Part shown: one piece after another, positions 51,790 to 60,499 of the stretch
Layout of the letters: each line of letters opens with the position of its first letter
How positions within the stretch are numbered: the stretch's first letter is position 1
NCBI GenBank assembly: GCA_902764915.1
Contig: CACWXY010000005.1
Span: 1 to 64,000 of the forward strand
Length of the DNA: 64,000 bases
DNA from: an uncultured Eubacteriales bacterium
GTDB taxonomy: Bacteria; Bacillota; Clostridia; Christensenellales; Aristaeellaceae
Reading direction: 5' to 3'
Notes under the pieces: model-generated
What the model saw: only the letters and a program-made list of their open reading frames with translations
What the model was told of the DNA's origin: nothing
Databases searched by the model: none
Made by a program: the position numbers and the translations under genes

Positions 51790-51811
51790 GCAGTGGGAAA
51801 GGAGAACCTTT

Positions 51812-53140
51812 ATGCAGCGGGATGTATTTGAAAAAGTGCCGGTACCCCGGGCATATCTGAAGCTGGCCGCTCCGGTCGTTCTGGCCATGGTGCTCAGCGT
51901 GGTTTACAACATGGTGGATACCTGGTTTATCGCCATGACAGGTGACACCAACCTGGTCGCCGGCGTGTCATTGTGTGCCCCGATCTTTGTCCTGTCAGTC
52001 GCCATGGGCGATATCTGGGGTCTGGGCGGAAGCTCGCTCATGTCCCGGCTTCTGGGGAAGAAGGAGGATCAGGAAGCCGGGCATGTATCCGCGTTCTGCA
52101 TGTATGCAGCCTTTGGCACAGGGCTTGTGTTCATGGCCCTGATGCTGGTGTTTCAGAGGCCCATTCTACGTCTTCTGGGCGCCAATGACGCTTCCCTGCC
52201 CCATGCTTCCGCCTATTTTACATGGATTGCCCTGGGCACACCGTTTATTATCCTGTCCATGATTCCCAACAATCAGCTGCGCTCTGAAGGCCTGGCCTCC
52301 CTGGGTATGTGGGGCGCCATTGCAGGCTCCGTCGCCAACATCGCCCTGGACCCGCTGTTTATCTTCACCTTTCATATGGGCGCCGCCGGAGCTGCGCTGG
52401 CTACATCCCTGAGCAATCTTCTGTCCTGTGCGCTCTATGTACTGATGATCCGGAAAAAATGCCGCGTGGTCAATGTGGATCCCGCTCAGGCCAGGCAGGC
52501 CGGACGGTACATCGGAGAAATCCTCCGCATCGGCATCCCCGCCTCCATCACCAACATCATGTCCAGTCTGAGCATGACCATTACCAACCGTGCGCTGGTA
52601 CCATATGGCAATGTAAGCATTGCCGCCATGGGCATTGCCATGAAGATCAACATGCTCTGCCTCATGACCCTGATCGGGTTTGCCTTTGGCGGTCAGCCGC
52701 TGTTCGGCTACTGCTTCGGAAGCCGCAACGGTCCCCGCTTCCGGAAAACGCTGCGCTTTGCCTATCTGCTGGAAGCCGGCATTGGTCTGTGTTTTGCCGC
52801 AACCCTCTTCTTCGGGGCGCCATTTCTCATGCGTCGCTTTCTGGACGACGCGCAGGTGATTGAAGTAGGCATCCGAATGCTGCGCTTCATGCAGCTCAGT
52901 TCCCTTCTTGTAGGGGTCCCGCTGGTCACCACCTGTGTATGCCAGGCTGTCGGACACGCTTCCGGTGCGCTGATTCTGTCACTTTCCCGCCAGGGTATTC
53001 TGTTTGTTGTCACCATGCTGGTCCTGTCGGCATGGCTCGGGTTTACTGGCATTCTTCTGGCGCAGCCCGCCGCAGACTTCCTCACAGGGCTCGTCTCTGC
53101 CGTCATACTCAGCGGCATACTGAAAAAGCGCGGTGTCTGA
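51812..53140 (+). CDS. MATE-family multidrug exporter
   Basis: This 442-residue inner-membrane protein has twelve hydrophobic segments and the MATE pattern in each half: MVDTWFIAMTGDTNLVAG near residue 32 and GFAFGGQPLFGYCFGSRN near 290. It should export cationic compounds in exchange for Na+ or H+. AAAGGAG precedes the ATG. It lies downstream of the GH31 gene on the same strand with a 140-base gap and its own leader hairpin, so the link to GH31 is unclear. A second MATE gene is at 54464-55861; the two are different paralogues. Confidence 0.9.
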   Translation: MQRDVFEKVPVPRAYLKLAAPVVLAMVLSVVYNMVDTWFIAMTGDTNLVAGVSLCAPIFVLSVAMGDIWGLGGSSLMSRLLGKKEDQEAGHVSAFCMYAAFGTGLVFMALMLVFQRPILRLLGANDASLPHASAYFTWIALGTPFIILSMIPNNQLRSEGLASLGMWGAIAGSVANIALDPLFIFTFHMGAAGAALATSLSNLLSCALYVLMIRKKCRVVNVDPAQARQAGRYIGEILRIGIPASITNIMSSLSMTITNRALVPYGNVSIAAMGIAMKINMLCLMTLIGFAFGGQPLFGYCFGSRNGPRFRKTLRFAYLLEAGIGLCFAATLFFGAPFLMRRFLDDAQVIEVGIRMLRFMQLSSLLVGVPLVTTCVCQAVGHASGALILSLSRQGILFVVTMLVLSAWLGFTGILLAQPAADFLTGLVSAVILSGILKKRGV

Positions 53141-53155
53141 CGCATACAGATGGAA

Positions 53156-53207
53156 AGACAATCCGGAAAAGCAGCATGACTGGAATGCAGCATTTTCCGG
53201 ATTGTCT
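53156..53207. terminator. Long perfect inverted repeat after the first MATE gene
   Basis: AGACAATCCGGAAAA (53156-53170) pairs with TTTTCCGGATTGTCT (53193-53207). An inner stem continues it (GCAGCAT with ATGCAGC, one mismatch). There is no clear T run on the plus strand. It starts 15 bases after the MATE stop codon and probably works as a terminator or mRNA-end stabiliser. Confidence 0.6.
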
Positions 53208-53744
53208 ACATTGCTCTCCGGCCTGCTTCCGGCATATCCAGGTTATCTCCATAGAAGCGCCGTTTTCCGGCTGCTGTATCAGGGGATGTTTCTCCTGCTG
53301 GACCGAATAAAGGACGCTTCCGGAAGAACATGACAGGAGCCGCATATGCTGCAGGACCCGGATCCATCCGAAATGCAGGGAGGCGCTGTCCTCCTGCAGT
53401 GCACAGAAGAATATCTCATGCCTGGCTCCACTGTTCCAGAACAGCACCGTCATTTGCTGCGAAAGGTCAATCAGCCCTCCGCGTCAGGCGCTGCACGCTG
53501 TCTTCACAGGACTGCCGGGGATGTATGCATCCGTCCAGAAAAAGCAGCCGGTGCTCTGTGGTCTGGCATTCGGGGCTGGCTTTTCCCGGAAATGCCCCAG
53601 ACGGAAGCTTCCGTCCCTGCCTTGTGAAAGCAGCAGAAATGCCGGACAATGCATGGTGCCGGATACAATCATGCACTATCCATCGCAGGCTTCCGGCAAA
53701 GGCTGGGAAAACTTCTCCCCATCAAACACAGAAAGGGACCACCT
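53208..53744. other. Non-coding or decayed stretch before the sce7726-type gene
   Basis: About 540 bases without a gene I can support. Three overlapping plus-strand frames (the longest 53330-53755) and one minus-strand frame are Cys/Arg/Pro-rich in a way typical of GC-rich non-coding DNA. A promoter for the 53745 gene is not obvious. Confidence 0.45.
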
Positions 53745-54380
53745 ATGCTCTATGATGCCTCCATCCGGGAGCCTCTGTACCTGTACATGGAACAGGTCTT
53801 CGGGAAAATCCGTTTCCTAGAAGAAAAAACCATGGGCCAGTCCCGCGCGGATGCCATCATGGTCATGCCACACGCGCTGTGCGGTATGGAGATCAAGTCG
53901 GATGCCGATACCTATACCCGGCTCTCCCGTCAGGTACGGGACTATGACCAGTACTTTGACTACAATCTGCTTGTGATCGGCGAAAGCCATATGAAACATG
54001 CCTCAGAGCATATTCCGGCGTCCTGGGGACTTCTGATGGTCCGGGAAGAGGCGGATCACACACCTTCCTTCCACTGGCTGCGCCTGCCGAAGGCCAACCC
54101 CTGTCTGAAGATGGAAAAAAAGCTTTCCCTGCTCTGGCGTCCGGAGCTCAACCGGCTCCTCGCCCTGAACCATCTGCCGGCTTACGCCCGGCGCTCCAAG
54201 AAGTCGGTAGCCTCTTCCATCCTGCAGAAGGTTTCCGCGCCGCTGCTGCACACGCAGATATCCGCCGTTCTCTATGAGCGGGACTATACGACCATTGCGC
54301 AGGAGATCCAGGCATTCCGCGCTTCTCGCGGGAAGCGTCCCCGGCGCAGGCGGCGCACCGCCCGTCTGTTTCGTGTCTGA
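53745..54380 (+). CDS. sce7726-family protein with PD-(D/E)xK-like nuclease pattern
   Basis: This 211-residue protein reads LYDASIREPLYLYME, then FLEEKTMGQSRADAIMV and CGMEIKSDADTYTRLSRQVRDYDQYFDYNLLVIGE. The spaced acidic residues (E..SRAD..., then EIKSD) followed by a Gln fit the sce7726 family, which I recall as restriction-endonuclease-like (VRR_NUC relatives). The C-terminus is very basic (RASRGKRPRRRRRTARLFRV), suiting nucleic-acid binding. No methylase or defence partner is adjacent, so the role is open. I chose the ATG at 53745 (AAAGGGACC upstream), giving a family-typical start. Confidence 0.78.
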   Translation: MLYDASIREPLYLYMEQVFGKIRFLEEKTMGQSRADAIMVMPHALCGMEIKSDADTYTRLSRQVRDYDQYFDYNLLVIGESHMKHASEHIPASWGLLMVREEADHTPSFHWLRLPKANPCLKMEKKLSLLWRPELNRLLALNHLPAYARRSKKSVASSILQKVSAPLLHTQISAVLYERDYTTIAQEIQAFRASRGKRPRRRRRTARLFRV

Positions 54381-54414
54381 TTCTGTCGGACAAGGCATGC
54401 AATTCCATCCACAG

Positions 54415-54455
54415 AAAAAGGTCCGTCGTCCCCTGTTGGAAGACCGGACCTTTTC
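54415..54455. terminator. Bidirectional terminator between convergent genes
   Basis: AAAAGGTCCG pairs with CGGACCTTTT around a 19-base loop; T runs flank it on both strands. It serves the sce7726-type gene and the second MATE gene. Confidence 0.85.
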
Positions 54456-54463
54456 TTCCGTTT

Positions 54464-55861
54464 TCACGCAGCCACCATATTGTGCAGCCATACGCCCTTT
54501 TTCACCAGGACATACCCCAGAATGCACTTGAGCCAGTCGCCGGCCTGCACACACGCGATAATCCAGGCAATCGGAATATCGGTAAAACGTGACAGCAGGA
54601 ATGCAATGGGAATGGAGATCACCCATACAAAAACGCTGTCAAAGAGGAAGGTAATGATTGTCTTGCCTCCCGAGCGCAGGGTAAAATATGTCGCATTCAT
54701 GAACGCCACCTGCGGCCAGAATATGGCAAACACCTGCATGATGGTCGCCGAGAGCGAGCGTACAGAATCGGACGTGTTGTACAGATGCGGAAACAGCGGT
54801 GCCAGCACAATCAGTACTGCCGCGGAGCACAGGGCCAGGAACATGGAGAAGGCGATCATCTTGTTATCCGTATCCCGTGCGCCTTCCATATCATCGGCGC
54901 CCAGCCGCTGACCCACCAGAATCGACACGGCGCTTCCCATGGACAGGAAAACCGTATTGAACAGGTTTGTAATCGTGCTGGAAATATTCATGGCGGCTAC
55001 CACGCTCAGTCCCCGCACCGAATAGCACTGGTTCAGAAAAGCCATGGCGGAAGACCAGAGTGCTTCGTTCAGAAGCAGCGGCAGGCCTTTCACCGCAATC
55101 TGACGCATCAGATCTCCCGGCACCTGCATCGATGTCCACGCACCGCGTGCCCAGGCATTCTTGTCCAGATGCCTGTGTGTCCAGATCATGACAATCGCCA
55201 TTTCCACATAGCGAGACAGAACTGTTGCCACCGCTGCGCCGACCACGCCCAGCCGCGGGAAGCCAGCATGTCCATAGATCAGAAGATAGTTGAACACAAG
55301 ATTCACAAGCACCGCGGTAATGCCCGCCTTCATGGGAAGCACAGTCTCAGAGCACTCACGAAGCGTGGAAGTATAGGCCTGTACCAGCATGAAGGCCGGA
55401 AGGCCCAGCATCATGACATGCAGATAATCAAGACCGCTCTGCAGTGTCAGCGCCAGATCCCCGCCGTCCCCGGACTCGTTCAGATACAGTGAAATCAGCG
55501 GCTCTCCGAAAAAGTGATAAATGCCCAGACCCAGCACCGTCAGGACCGTACCCAGAAGAACCTTAAACCGGAAGGTGTAGCGGATCCCGCGCTCATCGCC
55601 CCGTCCGAAATACTGCGCCGTAAAGATTCCGGCACCTGCCAGGCCTCCGAATATGCACAGGTTGTACACAAAGATCAGCTGATTGACAATCGACACTCCG
55701 CTCATGGGTTCGGTTCCCATGCGCCCTACCATGATGTTGTCCAGAAGCGATACGAAGTTCGTGATCCCGTTCTGGATAATCATAGGCATAACCACTGCGA
55801 GCACCATGCGATAGAACGCGCGGTCGCCGACAAACTTTCTGCGAAGGCCTGACCTTTCCAA
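54464..55861 (-). CDS. MATE-family multidrug exporter (second paralogue)
   Basis: This 465-residue exporter has twelve membrane segments and MATE signatures: LLDNIMVGRMGTEPMSGVSI near residue 40 and FLSMGSAVSILVGQRLGADD near 310. The start is a TTG at 55861, with GGAGGAG nine bases upstream and no earlier ATG in reach. The leader is notable. A promoter (55915-55943) with a TTCCC-GGGAA palindrome is followed directly by a hairpin and a T run (55878-55912), and then the ribosome site. The gene upstream (DUF4428) ends just ahead, so the hairpin may serve both. Confidence 0.88.
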   Translation of the reverse strand: MERSGLRRKFVGDRAFYRMVLAVVMPMIIQNGITNFVSLLDNIMVGRMGTEPMSGVSIVNQLIFVYNLCIFGGLAGAGIFTAQYFGRGDERGIRYTFRFKVLLGTVLTVLGLGIYHFFGEPLISLYLNESGDGGDLALTLQSGLDYLHVMMLGLPAFMLVQAYTSTLRECSETVLPMKAGITAVLVNLVFNYLLIYGHAGFPRLGVVGAAVATVLSRYVEMAIVMIWTHRHLDKNAWARGAWTSMQVPGDLMRQIAVKGLPLLLNEALWSSAMAFLNQCYSVRGLSVVAAMNISSTITNLFNTVFLSMGSAVSILVGQRLGADDMEGARDTDNKMIAFSMFLALCSAAVLIVLAPLFPHLYNTSDSVRSLSATIMQVFAIFWPQVAFMNATYFTLRSGGKTIITFLFDSVFVWVISIPIAFLLSRFTDIPIAWIIACVQAGDWLKCILGYVLVKKGVWLHNMVAA

Positions 55862-55877
55862 ATGTCTTCACTCCTCC

Positions 55878-55912
55878 AAAAAACATCCCCTGCCCTTTTG
55901 CGGCAGAGGATG
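55878..55912 (-). terminator. Terminator hairpin directly before the second MATE gene's ribosome site
   Basis: On the minus strand CATCC.CTGCC pairs with GGCAG.GGATG (one mismatch) around a seven-base loop, followed by TTTTTT. It ends the DUF4428 gene and is also in the leader of the MATE gene. Confidence 0.85.
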
Positions 55913-55914
55913 CC

Positions 55915-55943
55915 ATATTAGCATTCCCGTTTGGGAAAAGCAA
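55915..55943 (-). promoter_or_regulatory. Promoter and palindromic operator of the second MATE gene
   Basis: The minus strand has TTGCTT (55943-55938), a 17-base spacer and TAATAT (55920-55915). The spacer is almost filled by TTCCC-AAAC-GGGAA (55924-55937), which could bind a repressor. Confidence 0.55.
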
Positions 55944-55962
55944 CGACAGGTTCCGTGCTGTA

Positions 55963-56754
55963 TCAGAGGATCCTTGAGCCGCAGTAGGCGCATGTTCCGT
56001 CCGGGTTGGGCACAGCTTTGGCCTTGCAGAAAGGACATGCCACCTTTTCCGGCATCGAAGGCATTTCCTGCGACGGCGCTTTCTGTGTCTCCGGTGACAG
56101 AATGGCTGTCTTCATGGCCTCCGCAAGCGCCTGGAAGGCTACATAGTCCGCATTCTTCTCCGGATGTGGTTCCTGCGGCGAATATACCTTGGCCTTGGAA
56201 AGAATGCCGCCAAGCTCCAGCGGCTTTCCGGTCTCAATGTCCACAGACTGGCGATTCAGACGGATCTGCATGTCATCAAACCAGCGCGCATCCACATCCA
56301 CAGTCAGCGTAAAGACATAGCTGTATGTATGCCGCGGCGGATCATAGCTCACCAGCCTGCCCTCCGCATCCTTCTGCTTTTCTTCCCGGCGGCTCTCGCT
56401 CACGTCCCAGTGGCATCCCCTCACCTGGCGGAGAGAAACGATGTCCGGGTTCCCGCTCAGGCTCTCTCCCGGGCGAAGCACTGCCAGCTGTCCTTTTCCT
56501 GTATCAATGGCAATGCGGCCATATTCGCCCAGTTCGATATCCGGCTGGAAGGAACGCACGACTGCCCGGTTTTCCTCACGATAGCGCAGCTGTGCCTTAA
56601 TGTCCTCCACGGTGGACTTTCGTCTGTCGGAGAACCAGGGAGAAAGCTTTTCGGCGCAGTCCTTGCACAGATTTCCATCCTCCAGCTTTCGATTCCCCAG
56701 GAAACGAATCTTTTCTCCACAAACATCACAGTATTTTTTGTCAAACAGTCCCAT
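55963..56754 (-). CDS. DUF4428/zinc-ribbon protein
   Basis: This 263-residue cytoplasmic protein starts with a DUF4428 zinc-binding segment (YCDVCGEKIRFLGNRKLEDG, then LCKDCAEKLSPWFSDRR, residues 8-45). The middle region (about 60-200) is beta-rich with a predicted ligand or protein-binding role. A C-terminal zinc ribbon (CPFCKAKAVPNPDGTCAYCG) closes it. Function is unknown; many clostridial relatives are annotated only by DUF. I chose the ATG at 56754 (GGGGG upstream). It stands alone. Confidence 0.82.
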   Translation of the reverse strand: MGLFDKKYCDVCGEKIRFLGNRKLEDGNLCKDCAEKLSPWFSDRRKSTVEDIKAQLRYREENRAVVRSFQPDIELGEYGRIAIDTGKGQLAVLRPGESLSGNPDIVSLRQVRGCHWDVSESRREEKQKDAEGRLVSYDPPRHTYSYVFTLTVDVDARWFDDMQIRLNRQSVDIETGKPLELGGILSKAKVYSPQEPHPEKNADYVAFQALAEAMKTAILSPETQKAPSQEMPSMPEKVACPFCKAKAVPNPDGTCAYCGSRIL

Positions 56755-56778
56755 ATGTCCCCCTGTCCGTGCAGTCAT

Positions 56779-57246
56779 GCTGTTTCCGCACGTTCATTTA
56801 TTCTTTGGCTCAGATTGTACCACGTTCTGCAGGAGATTGCATCCGCTGACCGTGTCAGAACATGTTTTCCCTTCTCAGGCCCTGTGCATGAATGTCTTTT
56901 TTCGCAAGCGCACTGCTTTCAGCCCTGATACACCTGAAAAAAGCGACATGCTGTCGCTGGTCCTCTACAGCATGCAATCGCAGAAGAACATTTCGTGCAG
57001 AAGCATCACCGTCGTTCTGCGTGCAAAACAGCTATCCGCAAAAGACTGGCTTTCTCCGCTGATAGCAGGTCCTTTTCGATCCGTTCATGCACTTCTCATT
57101 CTGTCTTCGCATGTTGTTTCTGGCCTGTACGGGAGTCCGCACTTCTTCATGGGCGTGCTGAAAGAAACAGGCATTCCAGTCAGTTCTCCCTTTGCGCTCT
57201 GTCCTTTTTTATGTAAATTTAATGAATCTTTTGTGAAATAAATGTC
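56779..57246. other. Intergenic stretch without a supported gene
   Basis: About 470 bases. A plus-strand frame (56600-57241) covers it, but it overlaps the DUF4428 gene, has no ribosome site and resembles no family. A TACAAT (minus, 56819-56814) may be the -10 of the DUF4428 gene. The stretch ends at the perfect hairpin at 57247. Confidence 0.4.
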
Positions 57247-57288
57247 ATGATGCGAGCGTCAAAAGGGGGATTTTGACGCTCGCATCAT
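57247..57288. repeat. Perfect 18-bp inverted repeat with a six-base loop
   Basis: ATGATGCGAGCGTCAAAA (57247-57264) pairs base for base with its complement (57271-57288) around GGGGGA. It lies 26 bases beyond the stop codon of the minus-strand kinase gene. No clean T run follows the stem on either strand, though the stem itself ends in AAAA/TTTT. It may be a terminator or a binding site. Confidence 0.7.
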
Positions 57289-57314
57289 TATATGGATTGG
57301 ATAAGCAAGATTGA

Positions 57315-58082
57315 CTAAACAGTTACTCCATATGCCAGAGAGTCGATCACTTGATACGCTCCTTTATCATCCAGCCGCAGAGAAAGATCTGCCTTCATGG
57401 TTTTCTGAAGACACAGGTATACATTGGACATATCACTGTAATCTACAAAACGGACCGCTGCCTCTTTCTCCACTCCTGTCTGCTTTTTCCTGGCAATCAG
57501 ACGGGACCGCAGCACAGAGGCATTCGCTGTGACAGAAATGGTATAGTCCGAATAGGAAGACAGCTCTCGCCAGCCTTCCTCATCCAGCAGCAGATAGTTG
57601 CCTTCCAGGAGTATGATCTTCCCATCCACTGTCAGCGCGTCTTCCACCGGATTATGAAGCATCCGGTCATAGACAGGCCACCCGCATGTTTCTCCGGATG
57701 CGACCTTTCTCACGCTGTCTGTAAGCTTCTGCAGATCAAAGGTAACCGGTGCGCCTTTGATCTGCACCATGGGAACACGCATCCCATCCCGTTCCACATA
57801 ATGACTCTGAAGGTATTCCTGTCTTCTGTGAAAGCCATCCATGCCAATCACCTGGACAGGAGTCAGTCCTTTCTGCTCCCGGGACAGTTTTTCCAGAAAA
57901 CCTGCCATTGTGGTTTTTCCGCATCCAGGCGGTGCTGCCAGCATAACCAGAATCCGTCTTTCCTTCTTCTGCTGAAGTGCCGTCAGCCGCTGCAGCAGAG
58001 GAAGAAAAACGGTATTCACTGTGTTCTGGCTGTAATATGCATCCACCCAGATGCCATTGATGCATACATGATAGGAAACCAT
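57315..58082 (-). CDS. P-loop nucleoside/nucleotide kinase-like protein
   Basis: This 255-residue protein has Walker A APPGCGKTT near residue 50, GMDGFHRR near 80 and GWPVYDRMLHNPVEDAL near 132, then the LLLDEEGW lid region. This is the layout of uridine-kinase/pantothenate-kinase-like proteins (the PRK09270 group, sometimes called fructose-system kinases). The phosphoryl acceptor is not known. I chose the ATG at 58082 (GGGGAGGAAAGG upstream). It stands alone between two hairpins and the NUDIX gene. Confidence 0.82.
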   Translation of the reverse strand: MVSYHVCINGIWVDAYYSQNTVNTVFLPLLQRLTALQQKKERRILVMLAAPPGCGKTTMAGFLEKLSREQKGLTPVQVIGMDGFHRRQEYLQSHYVERDGMRVPMVQIKGAPVTFDLQKLTDSVRKVASGETCGWPVYDRMLHNPVEDALTVDGKIILLEGNYLLLDEEGWRELSSYSDYTISVTANASVLRSRLIARKKQTGVEKEAAVRFVDYSDMSNVYLCLQKTMKADLSLRLDDKGAYQVIDSLAYGVTV

Positions 58083-58346
58083 TGTACGCCTTTCCTCCCC
58101 TGCTTCGGATTTCTGCATGTTATTGTCATGCGCCAGTCAGTTCCAGATCGCCTCATCTGCATACAGACTTCTTCCACCGCCATGTCAAAAGACTCGCATC
58201 CGTGCCTCGTATCACCAGGACACTCCCGCATGTTTTCTGGATAGTCGCATCGAAGAAGCAGTTCAGAAAACGTCTGCTGAATCCACACGGAAGCGCTCTA
58301 ACGATCACACCCGTTCCCTGACCGGGATCCTGCAAATAAGCCGTGC

Positions 58347-58910
58347 TTATTCCTTCATCGCCCATGCATAGCAGTAGGCCTGGGTACGGGCAGCAAAAGG
58401 TTCTGTCCGAAGCAGCTGCTTCACCTCTTCCCTTGTATACCAGCCCGGAACAATCTCTTCTACATCCGAAGTGCTCTTTCTGAATGCGCCGGAAGCTTTG
58501 CCGAATACCGTAATGTTCCTTTCATTGGCAAATCCTACTGCACTGTAGCTGTTATCCAGCACGTCATCAACATGGGTGAGCGTGAGTCCAGTTTCTTCCC
58601 ACAGCTCCCTTTTTGCGCTCTCTTCGGTGGTTTCCCCGGGGTCAATGAGGCCTGCCGGGAAATTGTATAACCACTGTGCCATAGCCATGCGGTACTCCCG
58701 GTTAAGCAGGATCTTCTCTCCACTTTCGTCCGTGAGAATCATGACCACAGCATTGGGCTGTCGGTTCTGCAGTTCTTCCAGTGTCTGCATGTTGTGGTTC
58801 CGGCTGATAATCTCATAAGTCTTGGAATGGCCTTCTTCTGTTACATAGTCCACGTCATAGCGGGTGATGAATTTCCCCTCGAGGATTTTTCGGATGCCCT
58901 GAAATTTCAT
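58347..58910 (-). CDS. NUDIX hydrolase
   Basis: This 187-residue protein carries a full Nudix box, GLIDPGETTEESAKRELWEETGL (about residues 92-114), matching G-x5-E-x7-RE-x2-EE-x-G. It therefore cleaves a nucleoside diphosphate linked to another group; the ADP-ribose-pyrophosphatase-like spacing is plausible but not certain. Its start has GGAGG upstream. It lies 265 bases from the kinase gene on the same strand. Confidence 0.88.
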   Translation of the reverse strand: MKFQGIRKILEGKFITRYDVDYVTEEGHSKTYEIISRNHNMQTLEELQNRQPNAVVMILTDESGEKILLNREYRMAMAQWLYNFPAGLIDPGETTEESAKRELWEETGLTLTHVDDVLDNSYSAVGFANERNITVFGKASGAFRKSTSDVEEIVPGWYTREEVKQLLRTEPFAARTQAYCYAWAMKE

Positions 58911-59208
58911 GCTTGCTCCGTCCTCCTAATGTCTTCTTTCAGTACCTTCCGATCTTCTTCCGTCATACCATGACCGATCAGATCAGTACCGTCCAGGGAC
59001 ATTCCTTCTGCTGTCCTTCCGCAAACCGCAGGCTGTCCCCGAGATTCAGTTCTGCAATCATATCACATTTTTCCGTGTCCGGCTGCATACTATAGCAAAG
59101 GATGCCGCCTGCTTCACGATCCCCATGTTCTTTTCTTCGCTCCTGTCTGTCGGCATTGCCAGTGCCACGGAAAAAGCCTCCCGATCATTTTTTTCCCGCA
59201 GAGAACCA
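58911..59208. other. Intergenic stretch between the NUDIX and M42 peptidase genes
   Basis: About 300 bases with only short frames and no recognisable element other than the terminator of the M42 gene at the far end. A promoter for the NUDIX gene is not obvious. Confidence 0.4.
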
Positions 59209-59244
59209 GAAAAGGCAGTGAAGCCATCGGGCGGCTTCACTGCC
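59209..59244 (-). terminator. Intrinsic terminator after the M42 peptidase gene
   Basis: On the minus strand GGCAGTGAAGCC pairs with GGCTTCACTGCC around a seven-base loop, followed by TTTTC, six bases after the stop codon. Confidence 0.92.
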
Positions 59245-59249
59245 GACTA

Positions 59250-60284
59250 TTACTTTTTGATATAGGCCATAGTCAGTGCATAGGTGTTCCTGAGCCCATC
59301 AATATGCGTACGCTCATATCCATGGCTGTTTGAGGTGCCGGGACCAATGGCACTGTGACGGATATCATACCCGGCAGTCACCGAGGCGTCGCCATCCGTT
59401 CCATAGTGCGGTGTAAACACATCTATGACATAATCCACGCCTGCATCAATCGCCGCTCTGCGCAGTTCCTTGGTCATCTCATAGTGATAGGGGAAACGGC
59501 TGTCCTTGGCGAAGATGGATACCAGATGTTCTTCCGAATTCTGATCCGGCCCTGTCGGCGCAATATCCAGAGACAGAATATCCTTCGTATCCGCAGGCAG
59601 ATAGGTAGTTCCGTGCCCGATCTCCTCATAACAGGCAAAGTAGGCGTATACCTTGCGCCTGAGCGCGATGCCCTGCTCCCGGATCGTCTTCATGACATTG
59701 AGCAGTACGGCCACGCATGCCTTATCGTCCACAAAGCGGCTCTTGATATAACCGTTACTCATGGTAAAGCGCGGTTCCAGGGCAATCATGTCCCCGGTCT
59801 CAATGCCCAGCTTACGGGTATCTTCCGCTGTCTTCACCGGCATATCCAGCACGACGCACACATTCTTGCGGAAGTCTCCCAGAGACTGCCGCAGTTCTTC
59901 CTCTGTCACATGCACGGAGTTGGGCGTGCGGCATACGGTTCCCGTATATACCTCACCGTCCGCTGTATAGACACGCACATTTTCCGTTACGCAGTAGAAG
60001 GGATACAGTCCGCCTACATTACAGACATTCAGCGTACCATCCGCATTAATCTTGCGAACCATGAGGCCAATATCATCCAGATGCGCCGTGACTACCAGGG
60101 GATCGCCTTCTCCGCCCAGATCAACAATCACACCGCCCTTATGCGTAACCTGCGGAACAAAGCCCAGTCGTTTGACCTCTTCCACAATCCAGTCCTGCAC
60201 TTCGCGGAACTGGCCCGTCGTACTGTCCATGCCCAGCAGTGTGCGGAATGAATCAATCACATATTTTTCCTCAAAATGCGTCAT
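59250..60284 (-). CDS. M42-family metallopeptidase (aminopeptidase/CelM-like)
   Basis: This 344-residue cytoplasmic peptidase has the M42 metal ligands: VTAHLDDIGLM (His and Asp near residue 65), RFVDDKACVAVLL near 180, ACYEEIGHGT near 213 (catalytic and ligand Glu), LSLDIAP near 235 and GTSNSHGYERTH near 320. M42 enzymes form tetrahedral dodecamers that trim peptides. GAGGGGGACTTTAAT lies ahead of the ATG. A promoter is at 60334-60362 and a terminator follows, so it is a single-gene unit. Confidence 0.92.
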   Translation of the reverse strand: MTHFEEKYVIDSFRTLLGMDSTTGQFREVQDWIVEEVKRLGFVPQVTHKGGVIVDLGGEGDPLVVTAHLDDIGLMVRKINADGTLNVCNVGGLYPFYCVTENVRVYTADGEVYTGTVCRTPNSVHVTEEELRQSLGDFRKNVCVVLDMPVKTAEDTRKLGIETGDMIALEPRFTMSNGYIKSRFVDDKACVAVLLNVMKTIREQGIALRRKVYAYFACYEEIGHGTTYLPADTKDILSLDIAPTGPDQNSEEHLVSIFAKDSRFPYHYEMTKELRRAAIDAGVDYVIDVFTPHYGTDGDASVTAGYDIRHSAIGPGTSNSHGYERTHIDGLRNTYALTMAYIKK

Positions 60285-60333
60285 ATTAAAGTCCCCCTCT
60301 TATTCCGTTTTCCATGTCCGGATAGCCCGAGCC

Positions 60334-60362
60334 ATCTTAGCATCATTTCCTCAGACTGACAA
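60334..60362 (-). promoter_or_regulatory. Promoter of the M42 peptidase gene
   Basis: The minus strand has TTGTCA (60362-60357), a 17-base spacer and TAAGAT (60339-60334). Confidence 0.55.
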
Positions 60363-60403
60363 CTTTCTTCCGCAGTCTCTTCTTTCTGGCCCATGCATCG
60401 TGT

Positions 60404-60409
60404 TATAAT
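60404..60409 (+). promoter_or_regulatory. TATAAT, candidate -10 of the lipase-like gene
   Basis: A consensus TATAAT is present but there is no good -35 at 16-18 bases upstream (best is TTCTTT). The distance to the start codon is 90 bases. Confidence 0.3.
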
Positions 60410-60499
60410 CGTTTTGGAGTGCGGCATATATTTATTCGCCGTCTTCTTTTCGCTTGACCGTCTGTCATATCCATGGTTTTCCTTCAGGAGGTTTCTGTC

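Noticed and set aside
53330-53755. Plus-strand 141-codon frame before the sce7726-type gene
   Set aside because: No ribosome site, composition like non-coding GC-rich DNA, and two other frames of similar length overlap it.
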